A DNA stretch of 6,707 bases from Bacillota bacterium (GCA_017543805.1 JAFYFK010000182.1:1-6707); one strand, 5' to 3'. Positions 1-6,061 are shown, counted from the stretch's first letter. Translations and numbers: made by a program. Notes: generated by a model from the sequence alone, not told the origin.

Positions 1-9
1 AGATGACAA

Positions 10-54
10 ATCCTTTCAGGTGAATTATATTATTAATGATTTACCTGAAAGGAT
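10..54 (+). promoter_or_regulatory. Inverted repeat that would sequester the CoA transferase ribosome binding site
   Basis: The arms at 10-21 and 43-54 are perfect 12-bp reverse complements (core TCCTTTCAGGT / ACCTGAAAGGA). As RNA, the stem can continue inward with mostly A-U and G-U pairs (22-28 with 36-42), leaving a loop of about 7 nt. The right arm contains AAAGGA (48-53), the Shine-Dalgarno sequence for the ATG at 62, and the left arm contains its complement TCCTTT. Folding would hide the ribosome binding site. There is no U-tract after the stem, so it is not an intrinsic terminator. An alternative is a DNA operator, because the arm centres are about 32 bp apart, close to three helical turns. 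The repeat is certain; the function is inferred, and upstream sequence that could form a competing pairing is outside the window. Confidence 0.6.
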
Positions 55-61
55 CTTAATA

Positions 62-1621
62 ATGAGCAAGATCATAAGCAGAGAACAGGCTGCTGCCCTT
101 GTTAAGGACGGCGCGACCCTTGTGACCACAGGCTTCGACGGCTTCGGCTGCCCGGAGGACCTTATAATGGCGCTGGCTGAGCGATTTCACAAGGAGGGTC
201 ACCCGCTGGGGCTGACCGCCGTAAAGGGCACCAGCCAGGGCGACGGGCACGGCCGCGGATACGACCACCTGGAAGCGTGCGAAGGCATGTTCAGGCGCTT
301 TCTGGTTACGCATATGGGCTACGATGTCGGCGTTCAGAAAGCCGTCATGGACAATAAATACATTTGCCACTTTATCCCGCTCGGAAACTACCAGGGGCTG
401 CTCCGCGCCATAGCGGGCGGCCTTCCCGGTTCCATAGCCCGCACGGGCGTCGGCACGTTCGCTGATCCGCGCTTTGGCGGAGGCAAGACCAACCGGAAGA
501 CGGAAGAGTCCGGGATAGAAATAGTGCAGCTGGTCGAGCTTGGCGGGCAGGAATGCCTGTTCTACCCCACTTTCCCGCTGGACATCTGCTTTATCCGCGC
601 CAGCTTCGGCGACAGCCGCGGCAACCTCTCGATGAAAAACGAGGCCATGATACTCGACCAGTTCGACATCGCTGCTGCGGTCCATAATTCCGGCGGCATT
701 GTAATCGCTCAGGTCGATAAGGTACTGCCCGACGGCGATATCCCGACCAAGGAAGTATATATCCACGGCAGTTTTGTCGATTACGTTGTTGAAGGACTGC
801 CCGAATACAGCTGGCAGAGCTTTGAGATGCCCGGATTCCGTCCGGAAATAGCCGGACTGTCGAAGGCTGCTGTCGTAAAGAACGATCCCCTTCCCATGTC
901 GGTCCGCAAGATATGCTGCCGCAGGGCGTTCCTCGAGCTTAAGCCGGGCATGCTCATAAACCTGGGCGTCGGCATGCCGTCTCTGGTCGGAAGCGTGGTC
1001 GAAGAGGAAGGCGCCACAGAAGACCTCACCATGACGATAGAGTGCGGGGTCATCGGAGGCTCCCCTCTCGGGAAGATGGATTTCGGAGCAAGCGTTAATC
1101 CCGAAGCCATATACAGCCAGTCAGATATGCTGATGCTCTATGACGGCGGCGCGCTCGACGCGGCGGTGATCGGATTCGCGGAGGTCGACAGGCTCGGCAA
1201 CGTCAACGCGCACAGCTTTAACGGACACATGGTCGGCCCGGGAGGCTTCCCGGACATCACATCCAACGCAAAAAAGATATGCTTTATAGGCAATCTGACT
1301 ACCGGCGGCCTTGAAACGGAAATAAGGGACGGCGGCATACACATAGTCACCGAAGGAAGATTCAGAAAATTTGTCGACCGCCTCGAAACCATAACCTTCT
1401 CCGGCATCGAAGCCGTAAAGCGCGGGCAGGATGTGCTCTTCATAACAGAGCGCGCTGTATTCAGGCTGACGGAAGGCGGGCTTCTGCTGACGGAAGCCGC
1501 GGAAGGCATCGATATTCAGAAGGACATAATCGACCGGATGGGGTTCACCCCTATGGTCGCGGAAAAAATAACAAAAATGGATCCCCGCATTTTCAGGGAG
1601 GATCCTATGAAAAACCAATAA
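62..1621 (+). CDS. Acyl-CoA:acetate / 3-ketoacid CoA transferase (YdiF / propionate CoA-transferase type)
   Basis: This is a cytoplasmic family I CoA transferase, moving CoA between an acyl-CoA and a free acid such as acetate, as in short-chain fatty acid fermentation. At 519 residues it contains both halves of the fused family; YdiF and Pct proteins are about 520-530 residues. The N-terminal half carries VGTFADPR (130-137). The C-terminal half carries NLGVGMP (300-306), the catalytic-glutamate motif T-I-E-C-G with Glu327, and GPGGFPDI (392-399). During catalysis the glutamate forms a glutamyl-CoA thioester. I chose ATG 62 because AAAGGA lies 8 nt upstream and the protein then begins MSKIISREQAAALVKDG, as family members do. 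An in-frame GTG at 20 would add 14 unlikely residues and has no ribosome binding site. No neighbouring gene reveals the acyl substrate. The stop is only 14 nt from the end of convergent dtd. Confidence 0.9.
   Translation: MSKIISREQAAALVKDGATLVTTGFDGFGCPEDLIMALAERFHKEGHPLGLTAVKGTSQGDGHGRGYDHLEACEGMFRRFLVTHMGYDVGVQKAVMDNKYICHFIPLGNYQGLLRAIAGGLPGSIARTGVGTFADPRFGGGKTNRKTEESGIEIVQLVELGGQECLFYPTFPLDICFIRASFGDSRGNLSMKNEAMILDQFDIAAAVHNSGGIVIAQVDKVLPDGDIPTKEVYIHGSFVDYVVEGLPEYSWQSFEMPGFRPEIAGLSKAAVVKNDPLPMSVRKICCRRAFLELKPGMLINLGVGMPSLVGSVVEEEGATEDLTMTIECGVIGGSPLGKMDFGASVNPEAIYSQSDMLMLYDGGALDAAVIGFAEVDRLGNVNAHSFNGHMVGPGGFPDITSNAKKICFIGNLTTGGLETEIRDGGIHIVTEGRFRKFVDRLETITFSGIEAVKRGQDVLFITERAVFRLTEGGLLLTEAAEGIDIQKDIIDRMGFTPMVAEKITKMDPRIFREDPMKNQ
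1563..1605 (-). terminator. Probable intrinsic terminator of the metal-transport/dtd operon, inside the opposing CoA transferase gene
   Basis: Read on the minus strand, a stem forms between 1605-1597 and 1586-1579. Two GGATCC hexamers pair, and after a single bulged T two more C-G pairs extend the stem around a loop of about 10 nt. It is followed directly by ATTTTTGTTATTTTTT (1578-1563). It starts about 30 nt after the dtd stop codon, a normal place for the end of this operon. The whole element lies in the last 60 bases of the convergent CoA transferase coding sequence. The stem is short and bulged, so strength is uncertain. On the plus strand the same hairpin lacks a following T-tract. Confidence 0.5.
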
Positions 1622-1635
1622 ATTATTATAAAGAT

Positions 1636-2091
1636 TTATGCCCCGAAGAGATCCGCGGAATCCAGGATGACCGTAAACGGGCCGTCGTTAAGCAGTTCGA
1701 CCTTCATCTCGGCGCCGAATATCCCGCGTTCTACCGTCGGGACATATTTCTTTGCTTCTTCGATTATATATTCGTACATCGCGCTTGCCATATCCGGCTT
1801 TCCGGCGTCGATAAAGCTCGGCCTGTTGCCCTTATGGCAGTCCGCGTAAAGCGTAAACTGGGAGATCAGGAGCAGTTCCCCGCCAACATCGGCGAGCGCA
1901 AGGTTAGTCTTACCTTCGGAGTCCTCAAAGATGCGCAGATTGCACATCTTTTTGACCATTTTATCCGCAATTTCTTCCGTGTCGCTCTGGGCAACTCCGA
2001 TCAGGACCATAAAGCCCTTCCCTATTTTCCCTGTTACCTCTCCGTCGACCGTGACGGACGCGCGGGTCACTCTCTGAATCACAAATTTCAT
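1636..2091 (-). CDS. dtd: D-aminoacyl-tRNA deacylase
   Basis: This cytoplasmic homodimeric enzyme hydrolyses D-amino acids (such as D-Tyr) and also glycine mischarged on tRNA-Ala, recycling the tRNA. The 151-residue length is typical of bacterial DTD. Diagnostic motifs are present: the N-terminal QRVTRASVTVDG (6-17), the SQFTL motif (77-81) that lines the active site, KGNRPSF (87-93), and the C-terminal NDGP segment (135-138), whose Gly-cis-Pro pair (137-138) enforces chirality. The family commonly has V or I after this Pro; here it is Phe139. The gene starts 2 nt after the ATPase stop codon. Its ribosome binding site (GGGGAGG) lies in the last codons of that gene, so the two are probably translationally coupled. 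It is the last gene of the nickel/cobalt importer operon, with no obvious functional link to transport. Confidence 0.96.
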   Translation of the reverse strand: MKFVIQRVTRASVTVDGEVTGKIGKGFMVLIGVAQSDTEEIADKMVKKMCNLRIFEDSEGKTNLALADVGGELLLISQFTLYADCHKGNRPSFIDAGKPDMASAMYEYIIEEAKKYVPTVERGIFGAEMKVELLNDGPFTVILDSADLFGA

Positions 2092-2093
2092 GC

Positions 2094-2816
2094 TTACATC
2101 CTCCCCATCAGGCTCAGCGGCAGTTCCATTCGGTTCGCCTCAAGCAGAGCCCGGTCCTTGAGTATTTTTTCCGCGGGGCCGTCCGCGGCTATGCGTCCGC
2201 CCGACAGCAGGATCACCCTGCCGCAGGTGTCAAGTATCATATCCAGGTCGTGGGACGTGATAAGCTTTGTCTGCGACAGTTCCCGGATAGTGTTTATTAC
2301 GATCCGCCTGTTGTAGGGATCGAGCGCCGAAGTCGGCTCGTCCATGAGTATGGCATCGGGCTCCATCGCAAGTATAGTGGCGATTGCCGCCATGCGCTTC
2401 TCCCCTCCGGAGATCTTGTGATTGTAGCGGTACTTCAGATCTTCAAGATGCAGGCGGGCAAGGACTTCGTCCACACGCCTGTCCGCTTCTTCATGGCTCA
2501 TCATATAATTGAGAGGCGCAAATATCATATCCTCGTAGACAGTCGGCATAAACATCTGGTTGTCGGAATTCTGAAGCACAAAACCCAGCTTGCGGCGGAT
2601 CACGCCGAGCGTCTCCTTGCGCACTTCGGTCCCGTCCACAAGTATTTTTCCCTCGCCCTGAAGAAGGCCGAGGATAAGCTTCATGACAGTGGATTTCCCC
2701 GCTCCGTTGGCACCTATGAGGCCGACCGATTCGCCTTTTTCTATGCGGAACGACAGGTCCCTGATAACATATCTGTCCTTTTCGTAAGCAAAACTCACAT
2801 TCTGAAACTCGATCAT
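2094..2816 (-). CDS. cbiO: Energy-coupling factor ABC transporter ATPase (CbiO/NikO type)
   Basis: This is the ATP-hydrolysing A-component of an ECF metal importer, a membrane-associated cytoplasmic subunit that works as a dimer on the T-component. The 240 residues hold all ABC motifs: Walker A GANGAGKST (35-43), Q-loop Gln82 in VLQNSDNQMF, signature ISGGEKR (135-141), Walker B ILMDEPTSALD (156-166) with catalytic Glu160, and switch His189 in TSHD. The Q-loop wording with DNQ is characteristic of ECF ATPases. I placed the start at ATG 2816 because MIEFQNVSFAYE is the family N-terminus and GAGG sits 8 nt upstream. A longer reading from 2897 would overlap the T-component gene by 76 nt. The start is 5 nt after the upstream stop, so the genes form one operon. 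There is only one ATPase gene, as in Cbi/Nik systems, unlike the paired EcfA/EcfA' of vitamin importers. nikO is an equally apt name if the substrate is nickel. Confidence 0.93.
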   Translation of the reverse strand: MIEFQNVSFAYEKDRYVIRDLSFRIEKGESVGLIGANGAGKSTVMKLILGLLQGEGKILVDGTEVRKETLGVIRRKLGFVLQNSDNQMFMPTVYEDMIFAPLNYMMSHEEADRRVDEVLARLHLEDLKYRYNHKISGGEKRMAAIATILAMEPDAILMDEPTSALDPYNRRIVINTIRELSQTKLITSHDLDMILDTCGRVILLSGGRIAADGPAEKILKDRALLEANRMELPLSLMGRM

Positions 2817-2821
2817 CGAAA

Positions 2822-3625
2822 TCACCTCACAAAAAGTCCGCCAAGAAGCTGCGAGATGCTGATAAAACGCAGCAGCAGGAAGAACAGGATACAGCACGCG
2901 GCGTAAAGAGCGTCGCGCCCGTTAAACGGCCTGTTGGCCGCAAAATGAAAATGCTGGTGATAGCCGCGCAGCCTCATGCTGGAATACAGCTCCTGCGCGC
3001 GGTCCATGCTGCGGAGAAGCAGCTGGCCGAGGAACGAGCCCCAGGCCGAGATATGTATGCCCTTCTGCCCCGGCGCCCTCAGATGGTAGGCCTCGGTCAT
3101 GACGGCAAGTTCCTCTGTCATGACCCCGACATAGCGGTAGGTCAGGAGGAGCAGCGACGTCAGCATCGACGGGAAATGCATCGAGCGAAGCGCCGCGCAG
3201 AGATTGTCGATCTTTGTCGTCGCCATAAGCAGGAACGACGCCATCAGGCAGAACAGGCCCTTCAGCATCAGAGTTATCATCGAAACGACGCCTCCGGAAA
3301 CTCCGACGCTTCCGACGCGCAGTATTATCTCCCGGTCAAAAAACGGGTTGAAAAGACCTACCGCCATGACCAGCGGCAGCACTATGCGCAGCTTGTAAAA
3401 ACAGCTGCGGACGTCGGTATCGCTTATCTGAAACAAAAGGACCGGCCACAGCACCATGGGGACCAGGCCGCTCAGGTCGTACTTGTTGAACGACAGCGTG
3501 ACAAGTATATATGCAATTGTGGTGATCAGCTTGGCCGCGGGGTGCAGCGCGTGCAGCGGCGTACTGCGCGCCGCAAGCTCGTCCATCTCGGAGAGCTCAT
3601 GCAGCGCTTTCTGCATCTTGTTCAT
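2822..3625 (-). CDS. cbiQ: Energy-coupling factor transmembrane T-component (CbiQ/NikQ)
   Basis: This integral membrane subunit couples the ATPase to the substrate-capture protein. The 267 residues give about six hydrophobic segments (roughly 33-46, 53-67, 80-93, 110-135, 155-168 and 243-262). Between the last two lies the cytoplasmic coupling region, with two short Arg-containing motifs that contact the ATPase: HLRAPG (181-186) and MRLRG (217-221). The first is a degenerate form of the usual Ala-Arg-Gly. The segment LLLRSMDRAQELYSSMRLRGY (202-222) is very typical of CbiQ. ATG 3625 has AGGA about 8 nt upstream; a second Met three codons later is possible. The gene lies between the capture subunit and the ATPase, the usual M-Q-O order. 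Confidence 0.92.
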   Translation of the reverse strand: MNKMQKALHELSEMDELAARSTPLHALHPAAKLITTIAYILVTLSFNKYDLSGLVPMVLWPVLLFQISDTDVRSCFYKLRIVLPLVMAVGLFNPFFDREIILRVGSVGVSGGVVSMITLMLKGLFCLMASFLLMATTKIDNLCAALRSMHFPSMLTSLLLLTYRYVGVMTEELAVMTEAYHLRAPGQKGIHISAWGSFLGQLLLRSMDRAQELYSSMRLRGYHQHFHFAANRPFNGRDALYAACCILFFLLLRFISISQLLGGLFVR

Positions 3626-3654
3626 AAACTGTTCCTGTATCCATATACATCAAA

Positions 3655-3680
3655 CAAGGGGCATCAGAAGACGCCCCTTG
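3655..3680 (-). promoter_or_regulatory. Intercistronic hairpin between the capture-subunit and T-component genes
   Basis: CAAGGGGC (3655-3662) and GCCCCTTG (3673-3680) form a perfect 8-bp GC-rich stem with a 10-nt loop, centred in the 91-nt gap between the cbiM stop and the cbiQ start. On the transcribed minus strand it is followed by TTTGATGT, too weak a U-tract for an efficient terminator. It may be a partial attenuator or a 3' stabiliser of the upstream message, lowering expression of the downstream genes relative to the capture subunit. The stem is certain; the role is inferred. Confidence 0.5.
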
Positions 3681-3716
3681 CTGAATACTGTTAGGATAAC
3701 ATGCTTCGCGATATTT

Positions 3717-4769
3717 TTATACATTTTTCTGCTTTTTGCGGAAGAAGCCTCCGGCAAAGCAGATAAGCACGGCCACTCCGGCGACTATCGCGGAACCGAC
3801 TATGCCGGATACCGTAGTCCCGACGGCAGCTTCGCTGTCCGGGAAAGCGTAATCCGGCAGGAAGGACGTCTTCTCCTGTATGGAACCAGCGGCGTCTGCC
3901 GCAGAGCTCTGCACGCCGAAATCATCCTCGTCGAGGCCCATATTCTCGGCATAGCCCTCCTCAGCGTTGCCGAAGAGCGCCCATTCCAGACCGTCGGGAT
4001 TGGAGCTGGCCAGCAGGCTCAGTCCGCCGCCCACAACGAGGGCCACAGCGGCGAGTATCGCGACGACGCTCCTGAGCGAAGCTTTCGCGCCTTCTCCGTC
4101 AGCGGGGTCAACGCATTGGAGAAGCTCGGGACGGGACTGATAGACAAATACCAGGACCGCCGCGGTAATGAGGCCTTCCACCAGACCTATAGCCAGATGG
4201 ATGGGCTGCATCAGCGCGCAGAACGCGCCGAACGGAAGCTCGGTGATCCCGGAAAGGCTGGTCTCAAGAACGACGGAGAACGCGCCGAGCTGCAGGGTCA
4301 AGACGCATCCGATTATCGACGCGGCGATTATGCGGAGCCTCTGCGCATTCTTGTCCGAGCCGAACCATTTGCTCTTCATTATCGGACGCCATATCAGATA
4401 GTAGCCGACAAAGCAGCCGTAGAACGCCATGTTCCAGCAGTTGGCCCCCAAGGCCATCAGCCCTCCGTCGGCAAAGAAAAGGCATTGTATCGCAAGGATG
4501 ACTATCATAGACAGGAAGCCGGCCTGGGGCCCCAGCAGCGCGGACAGCAGCATGCCGCCGCACATATGGCCGGAAGAACCGGTGCCCGGTATGGTGTAGT
4601 TTATCATCTGCCCCGCGAATACCAGGGCGGACGTGACCGCCATAACGGGGAGCTTCGACGCCTCGTCGTCCTTTTTGAGTTTACTGATCGAAATGCCGGC
4701 CGCGGTTCCTGAAGCGACATACATCGTTGCCGCTACCGCGGGCGCCAGCAGAGCGTCTGCCATATGCAT
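3717..4769 (-). CDS. cbiM: Nickel/cobalt ECF importer substrate-capture subunit, CbiM/NikM with fused PDGLE region
   Basis: This membrane S-component binds Ni2+ or Co2+ and determines importer specificity. The 350 residues divide into a CbiM/NikM core (about 1-215) and a C-terminal NikN-like part. The core begins MHMADALLAP. Met1 and His2 chelate the metal in NikM structures, which fixes the start at ATG 4769, backed by GGGAGG 8 nt upstream. A second metal-ligand histidine, His68, lies in SSGHMCGG (65-72). The C-terminal part has a membrane helix (about 232-255), the PDGLE motif (258-262), an acidic extracytoplasmic stretch (about 262-315), a final helix (about 320-342) and a basic tail. This fusion explains why no separate cbiN/nikN is present. 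Protein sequence alone does not separate nickel from cobalt. The upstream NikR-like operator and the lack of room for a cobalamin riboswitch favour nickel (nikM/nikMN), with moderate confidence. Confidence 0.92.
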   Translation of the reverse strand: MHMADALLAPAVAATMYVASGTAAGISISKLKKDDEASKLPVMAVTSALVFAGQMINYTIPGTGSSGHMCGGMLLSALLGPQAGFLSMIVILAIQCLFFADGGLMALGANCWNMAFYGCFVGYYLIWRPIMKSKWFGSDKNAQRLRIIAASIIGCVLTLQLGAFSVVLETSLSGITELPFGAFCALMQPIHLAIGLVEGLITAAVLVFVYQSRPELLQCVDPADGEGAKASLRSVVAILAAVALVVGGGLSLLASSNPDGLEWALFGNAEEGYAENMGLDEDDFGVQSSAADAAGSIQEKTSFLPDYAFPDSEAAVGTTVSGIVGSAIVAGVAVLICFAGGFFRKKQKNV

Positions 4770-4785
4770 AAAAAATACCTCCCTG

Positions 4786-4816
4786 ATAATTACAAATAAC
4801 TGATATACGTAATTAT
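4786..4816. promoter_or_regulatory. NikR-like operator, perfect 8-bp inverted repeat with 15-nt spacer
   Basis: ATAATTAC (4786-4793) and GTAATTAT (4809-4816) are exact reverse complements separated by 15 nt. NikR, a nickel-responsive ribbon-helix-helix tetramer, binds widely spaced dyads. As I recall, Geobacter-type sites are GTGTTAC-N13-15-GTAACAC, and these half-sites keep the T-TAC / GTA-A core with the same spacing. The distal half-site overlaps the -10 box of the importer promoter, and the rest covers the predicted transcription start, as expected for repression when nickel is plentiful. No nikR gene is in the window, so regulator identity is inferred. Confidence 0.6.
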
Positions 4817-4840
4817 ATGGGCGGTATTTTTTGTCCGCAA
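4812..4840 (-). promoter_or_regulatory. Sigma-70-type promoter of the importer/dtd operon
   Basis: On the minus strand, TTGCGG (4840-4835) and a perfect TATAAT (4817-4812) are separated by exactly 17 nt. Transcription should start near 4804-4806, giving a leader of about 35 nt that includes the GGGAGG ribosome binding site. The -10 box lies within the 4786-4816 dyad. The -35 box touches a GC-rich palindrome at 4839-4855. Confidence 0.75.
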
Positions 4841-4855
4841 GCCCCCGGGGGGCTT
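4839..4855. repeat. GC-rich palindrome between two gene clusters
   Basis: AAGCCCCC (4839-4846) and GGGGGCTT (4848-4855) are reverse complements around a single base; in RNA the realistic fold is AAGCCC with GGGCTT around 5 nt. A run of seven A (plus strand) flanks it on the right, and TATTTTTTG lies to the left. On neither strand does a T-run follow the stem, so it does not have ordinary terminator polarity. It separates the decayed methyltransferase cassette from the importer promoter. Confidence 0.45.
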
Positions 4856-4862
4856 AAAAAAA

Positions 4863-5071
4863 TCAGTTTAACAGTTCTTTCAGTGTTTTCATGATCACCG
4901 GTATCTCATACGGCTGATATCGAACGCATCGTCTTTCAGATTCGGAATCCGGTTCTTTGCATTCTGCTTTCTCCGGTTTTCCAGAAGCTCTTCCGTACTC
5001 ATGCCGGTCCACATTTTCTTAATATTCACGGCTTTTACCAGCCGCTTCAGGATCTCGTATTTAAGCGTCAT
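4863..5071 (-). pseudogene. Remnant of an alpha/beta hydrolase (esterase/lipase-like), internally deleted and frameshifted
   Basis: From ATG 5071, with AGGGG about 7 nt upstream, the frame reads MTLKYEILKRLVKAVNIKKM and continues through WTGMSTEELLENRRKQNAKN to LKDDAFDIS. To me this matches the N-terminus of clostridial alpha/beta hydrolases of roughly 300 residues. After about residue 53 it reaches only five foreign residues before a stop at 4895. A second frame then reads QPYEIPVIMKTLKELLN and stops at 4863, resembling a C-terminal helix. The simplest explanation is loss of the whole middle, including the nucleophile and catalytic triad, with a junction near 4910-4920 that shifted the frame. 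The 58-residue N-terminal peptide could still be translated but cannot be an active hydrolase. It starts 17 nt after the methyltransferase stop, so it was probably the next gene in that operon. The family call is from memory of the N-terminal wording. Confidence 0.6.
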
Positions 5072-5088
5072 ATCTTAACCCCTTTTGA

Positions 5089-5895
5089 TCAACCGCGAAG
5101 ATGTGTCAGAAACCCGCGTCTGCCGCCTTCATCGACGACCTTCATGGCGATGCGGGTGTAGAGCTTCAGCTTGCGCTTTAATTGCTTTCTGGCATCGCCG
5201 AAGAATGGCCGTTCCTCTACAAGCTCCATGCCGCATTTTGCAGCCACGCTTTGACCGTTATCAGCGCTGAAATGCAGCTCTGCATCATGATTACCGGTCT
5301 TTTTGATATAGTCATTGGCGTACTTGATCGCCTTGCCAGTCATAGCATCAAAGATCGCTTCCACGCCCGGGAAGGAGTTTTTCAGCTGTTTCAGGAAACC
5401 GATGACTTTATCTTCCTCAAAATACTGGAAGACGCCAATCACTGTGACAAGAGTCGGCAGGCTCTTGTCTATGCATTCTGCCCACGTAAAATCAAACATG
5501 TCACCGGGGATCAGGATCTCATTCTCACTTTCTCCGAGGATCCTGCGCCTTGCTTCGATCACTTCCGGAAGATCCATTTCATAGAAAACCGCTTTTCCGG
5601 GGTCCGGTTTGATCCTGAAGTAAGCAGTTTCCAGACCGCAGCCCACATTGACGATATTGCATTTCCCATGCTGCCCGATGAACGCTTTTACCATCCGGTC
5701 CGTGTTGTAGAAGCGGCAGGCTCCTGCCATCTGGAAGTACTCGCTGGACTTAGAAGCGATCTCCTCATAGGGCATTTCATTTTTCAGCGACAAAGCCTTA
5801 TCATCCCGGAAATATTCAGGGAAGTGCTCAGACACATAGATCCGTGCCGTCAGAGGGATGTACAGGGTATCTGCAACACCTTCAAACCTGCTCAT
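5089..5895 (-). CDS. Class I SAM-dependent methyltransferase, LCMT / TcmP-like O-methyltransferase
   Basis: This is a predicted cytoplasmic methyltransferase of 268 residues. The SAM-binding motif I is VNVGCGLET (82-90). The acidic motif II is YEMDLPEVI (105-113), with Asp108 likely holding the ribose of SAM. GDMFDF follows (131-136), then motif IV TVIGVFQYFEED (151-162). The GCGLET plus YEMDLPEVI pattern and the long N-terminal helical lid match the leucine carboxyl methyltransferase-like family that includes the polyketide O-methyltransferase TcmP. The substrate cannot be read from the sequence. I chose ATG 5895 because AGGAG lies 9 nt upstream; an in-frame ATG at 5916 would place that ribosome binding site inside the gene. 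The start overlaps the end of a small upstream ORF by 14 nt, suggesting coupled translation. A hydrolase remnant follows after 17 nt. The reading frame appears intact. Confidence 0.85.
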   Translation of the reverse strand: MSRFEGVADTLYIPLTARIYVSEHFPEYFRDDKALSLKNEMPYEEIASKSSEYFQMAGACRFYNTDRMVKAFIGQHGKCNIVNVGCGLETAYFRIKPDPGKAVFYEMDLPEVIEARRRILGESENEILIPGDMFDFTWAECIDKSLPTLVTVIGVFQYFEEDKVIGFLKQLKNSFPGVEAIFDAMTGKAIKYANDYIKKTGNHDAELHFSADNGQSVAAKCGMELVEERPFFGDARKQLKRKLKLYTRIAMKVVDEGGRRGFLTHLRG

Positions 5896-5998
5896 ATGCC
5901 ATTGCTCCTTTCTCATTTAAAAACTCGACGTGGGCTGCAAAGATCTTTTCGCGTTCGGACTTGATCTGTGTATTGGCGCCGATAACAAGAATTCTCAC
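5882..5998 (-). CDS. Small ORF of 38 codons overlapping the methyltransferase start, possibly a truncated gene
   Basis: A GTG at 5998 with AAGGAG 9 nt upstream opens a frame beginning MRILVIGANTQIKSEREKIF, ending in NEKGAMAYEQV, with a stop at 5882. I do not recognise it as a known complete protein. The first residues resemble the first beta strand of a nucleotide-binding fold, whereas the stretch from SEREKIF to EKGAMAYEQV has the flavour of the first helices of a TetR-family repressor. That is a weak impression, not an assignment. It could be the fused remains of deleted genes, or a leader peptide whose translation carries ribosomes to the methyltransferase ATG, since the ribosome binding site for that gene lies inside it. 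The good ribosome binding site and overlap support translation; any function is unknown. Confidence 0.45.
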   Translation of the reverse strand: MRILVIGANTQIKSEREKIFAAHVEFLNEKGAMAYEQV

Positions 5999-6061
5999 GT
6001 TTTCTTTCTCCTTATGGCCGAATCACTCCTGATTCCATATCCATTGATAAGCAGATAAAAT

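Noticed and set aside
20..61. GTG at 20 as the CoA transferase start, adding 14 residues
   Set aside because: There is no ribosome binding site before it, it lies in the hairpin arm, and the added residues do not resemble the family N-terminus. ATG 62 has AAAGGA at proper spacing.
2817..2897. Longer N-terminus for the CbiO ATPase
   Set aside because: The extension is out-of-frame sequence of cbiQ. ATG 2816 has a good ribosome binding site and matches the family start.
2945..4712. Long plus-strand open frames opposite cbiQ and cbiM
   Set aside because: They are antisense to clear membrane-protein genes, have low-complexity Arg/Gln/His-rich translations, and no convincing ribosome binding sites.
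4804..4860. Cobalamin riboswitch upstream of cbiM
   Set aside because: The promoter leaves only about 35 nt of leader, and no B12-box-like sequence is visible there.
4839..4862. GC-rich palindrome beside seven A/T as an intrinsic terminator for the methyltransferase cassette
   Set aside because: In the direction of those genes, the T-run precedes the stem rather than following it. The other strand has an A-run after it, so the polarity is wrong on both strands.
5896..5916. ATG at 5916 as the methyltransferase start
   Set aside because: The AAAGGAG ribosome binding site lies between it and ATG 5895, so the downstream ATG is the likely start.
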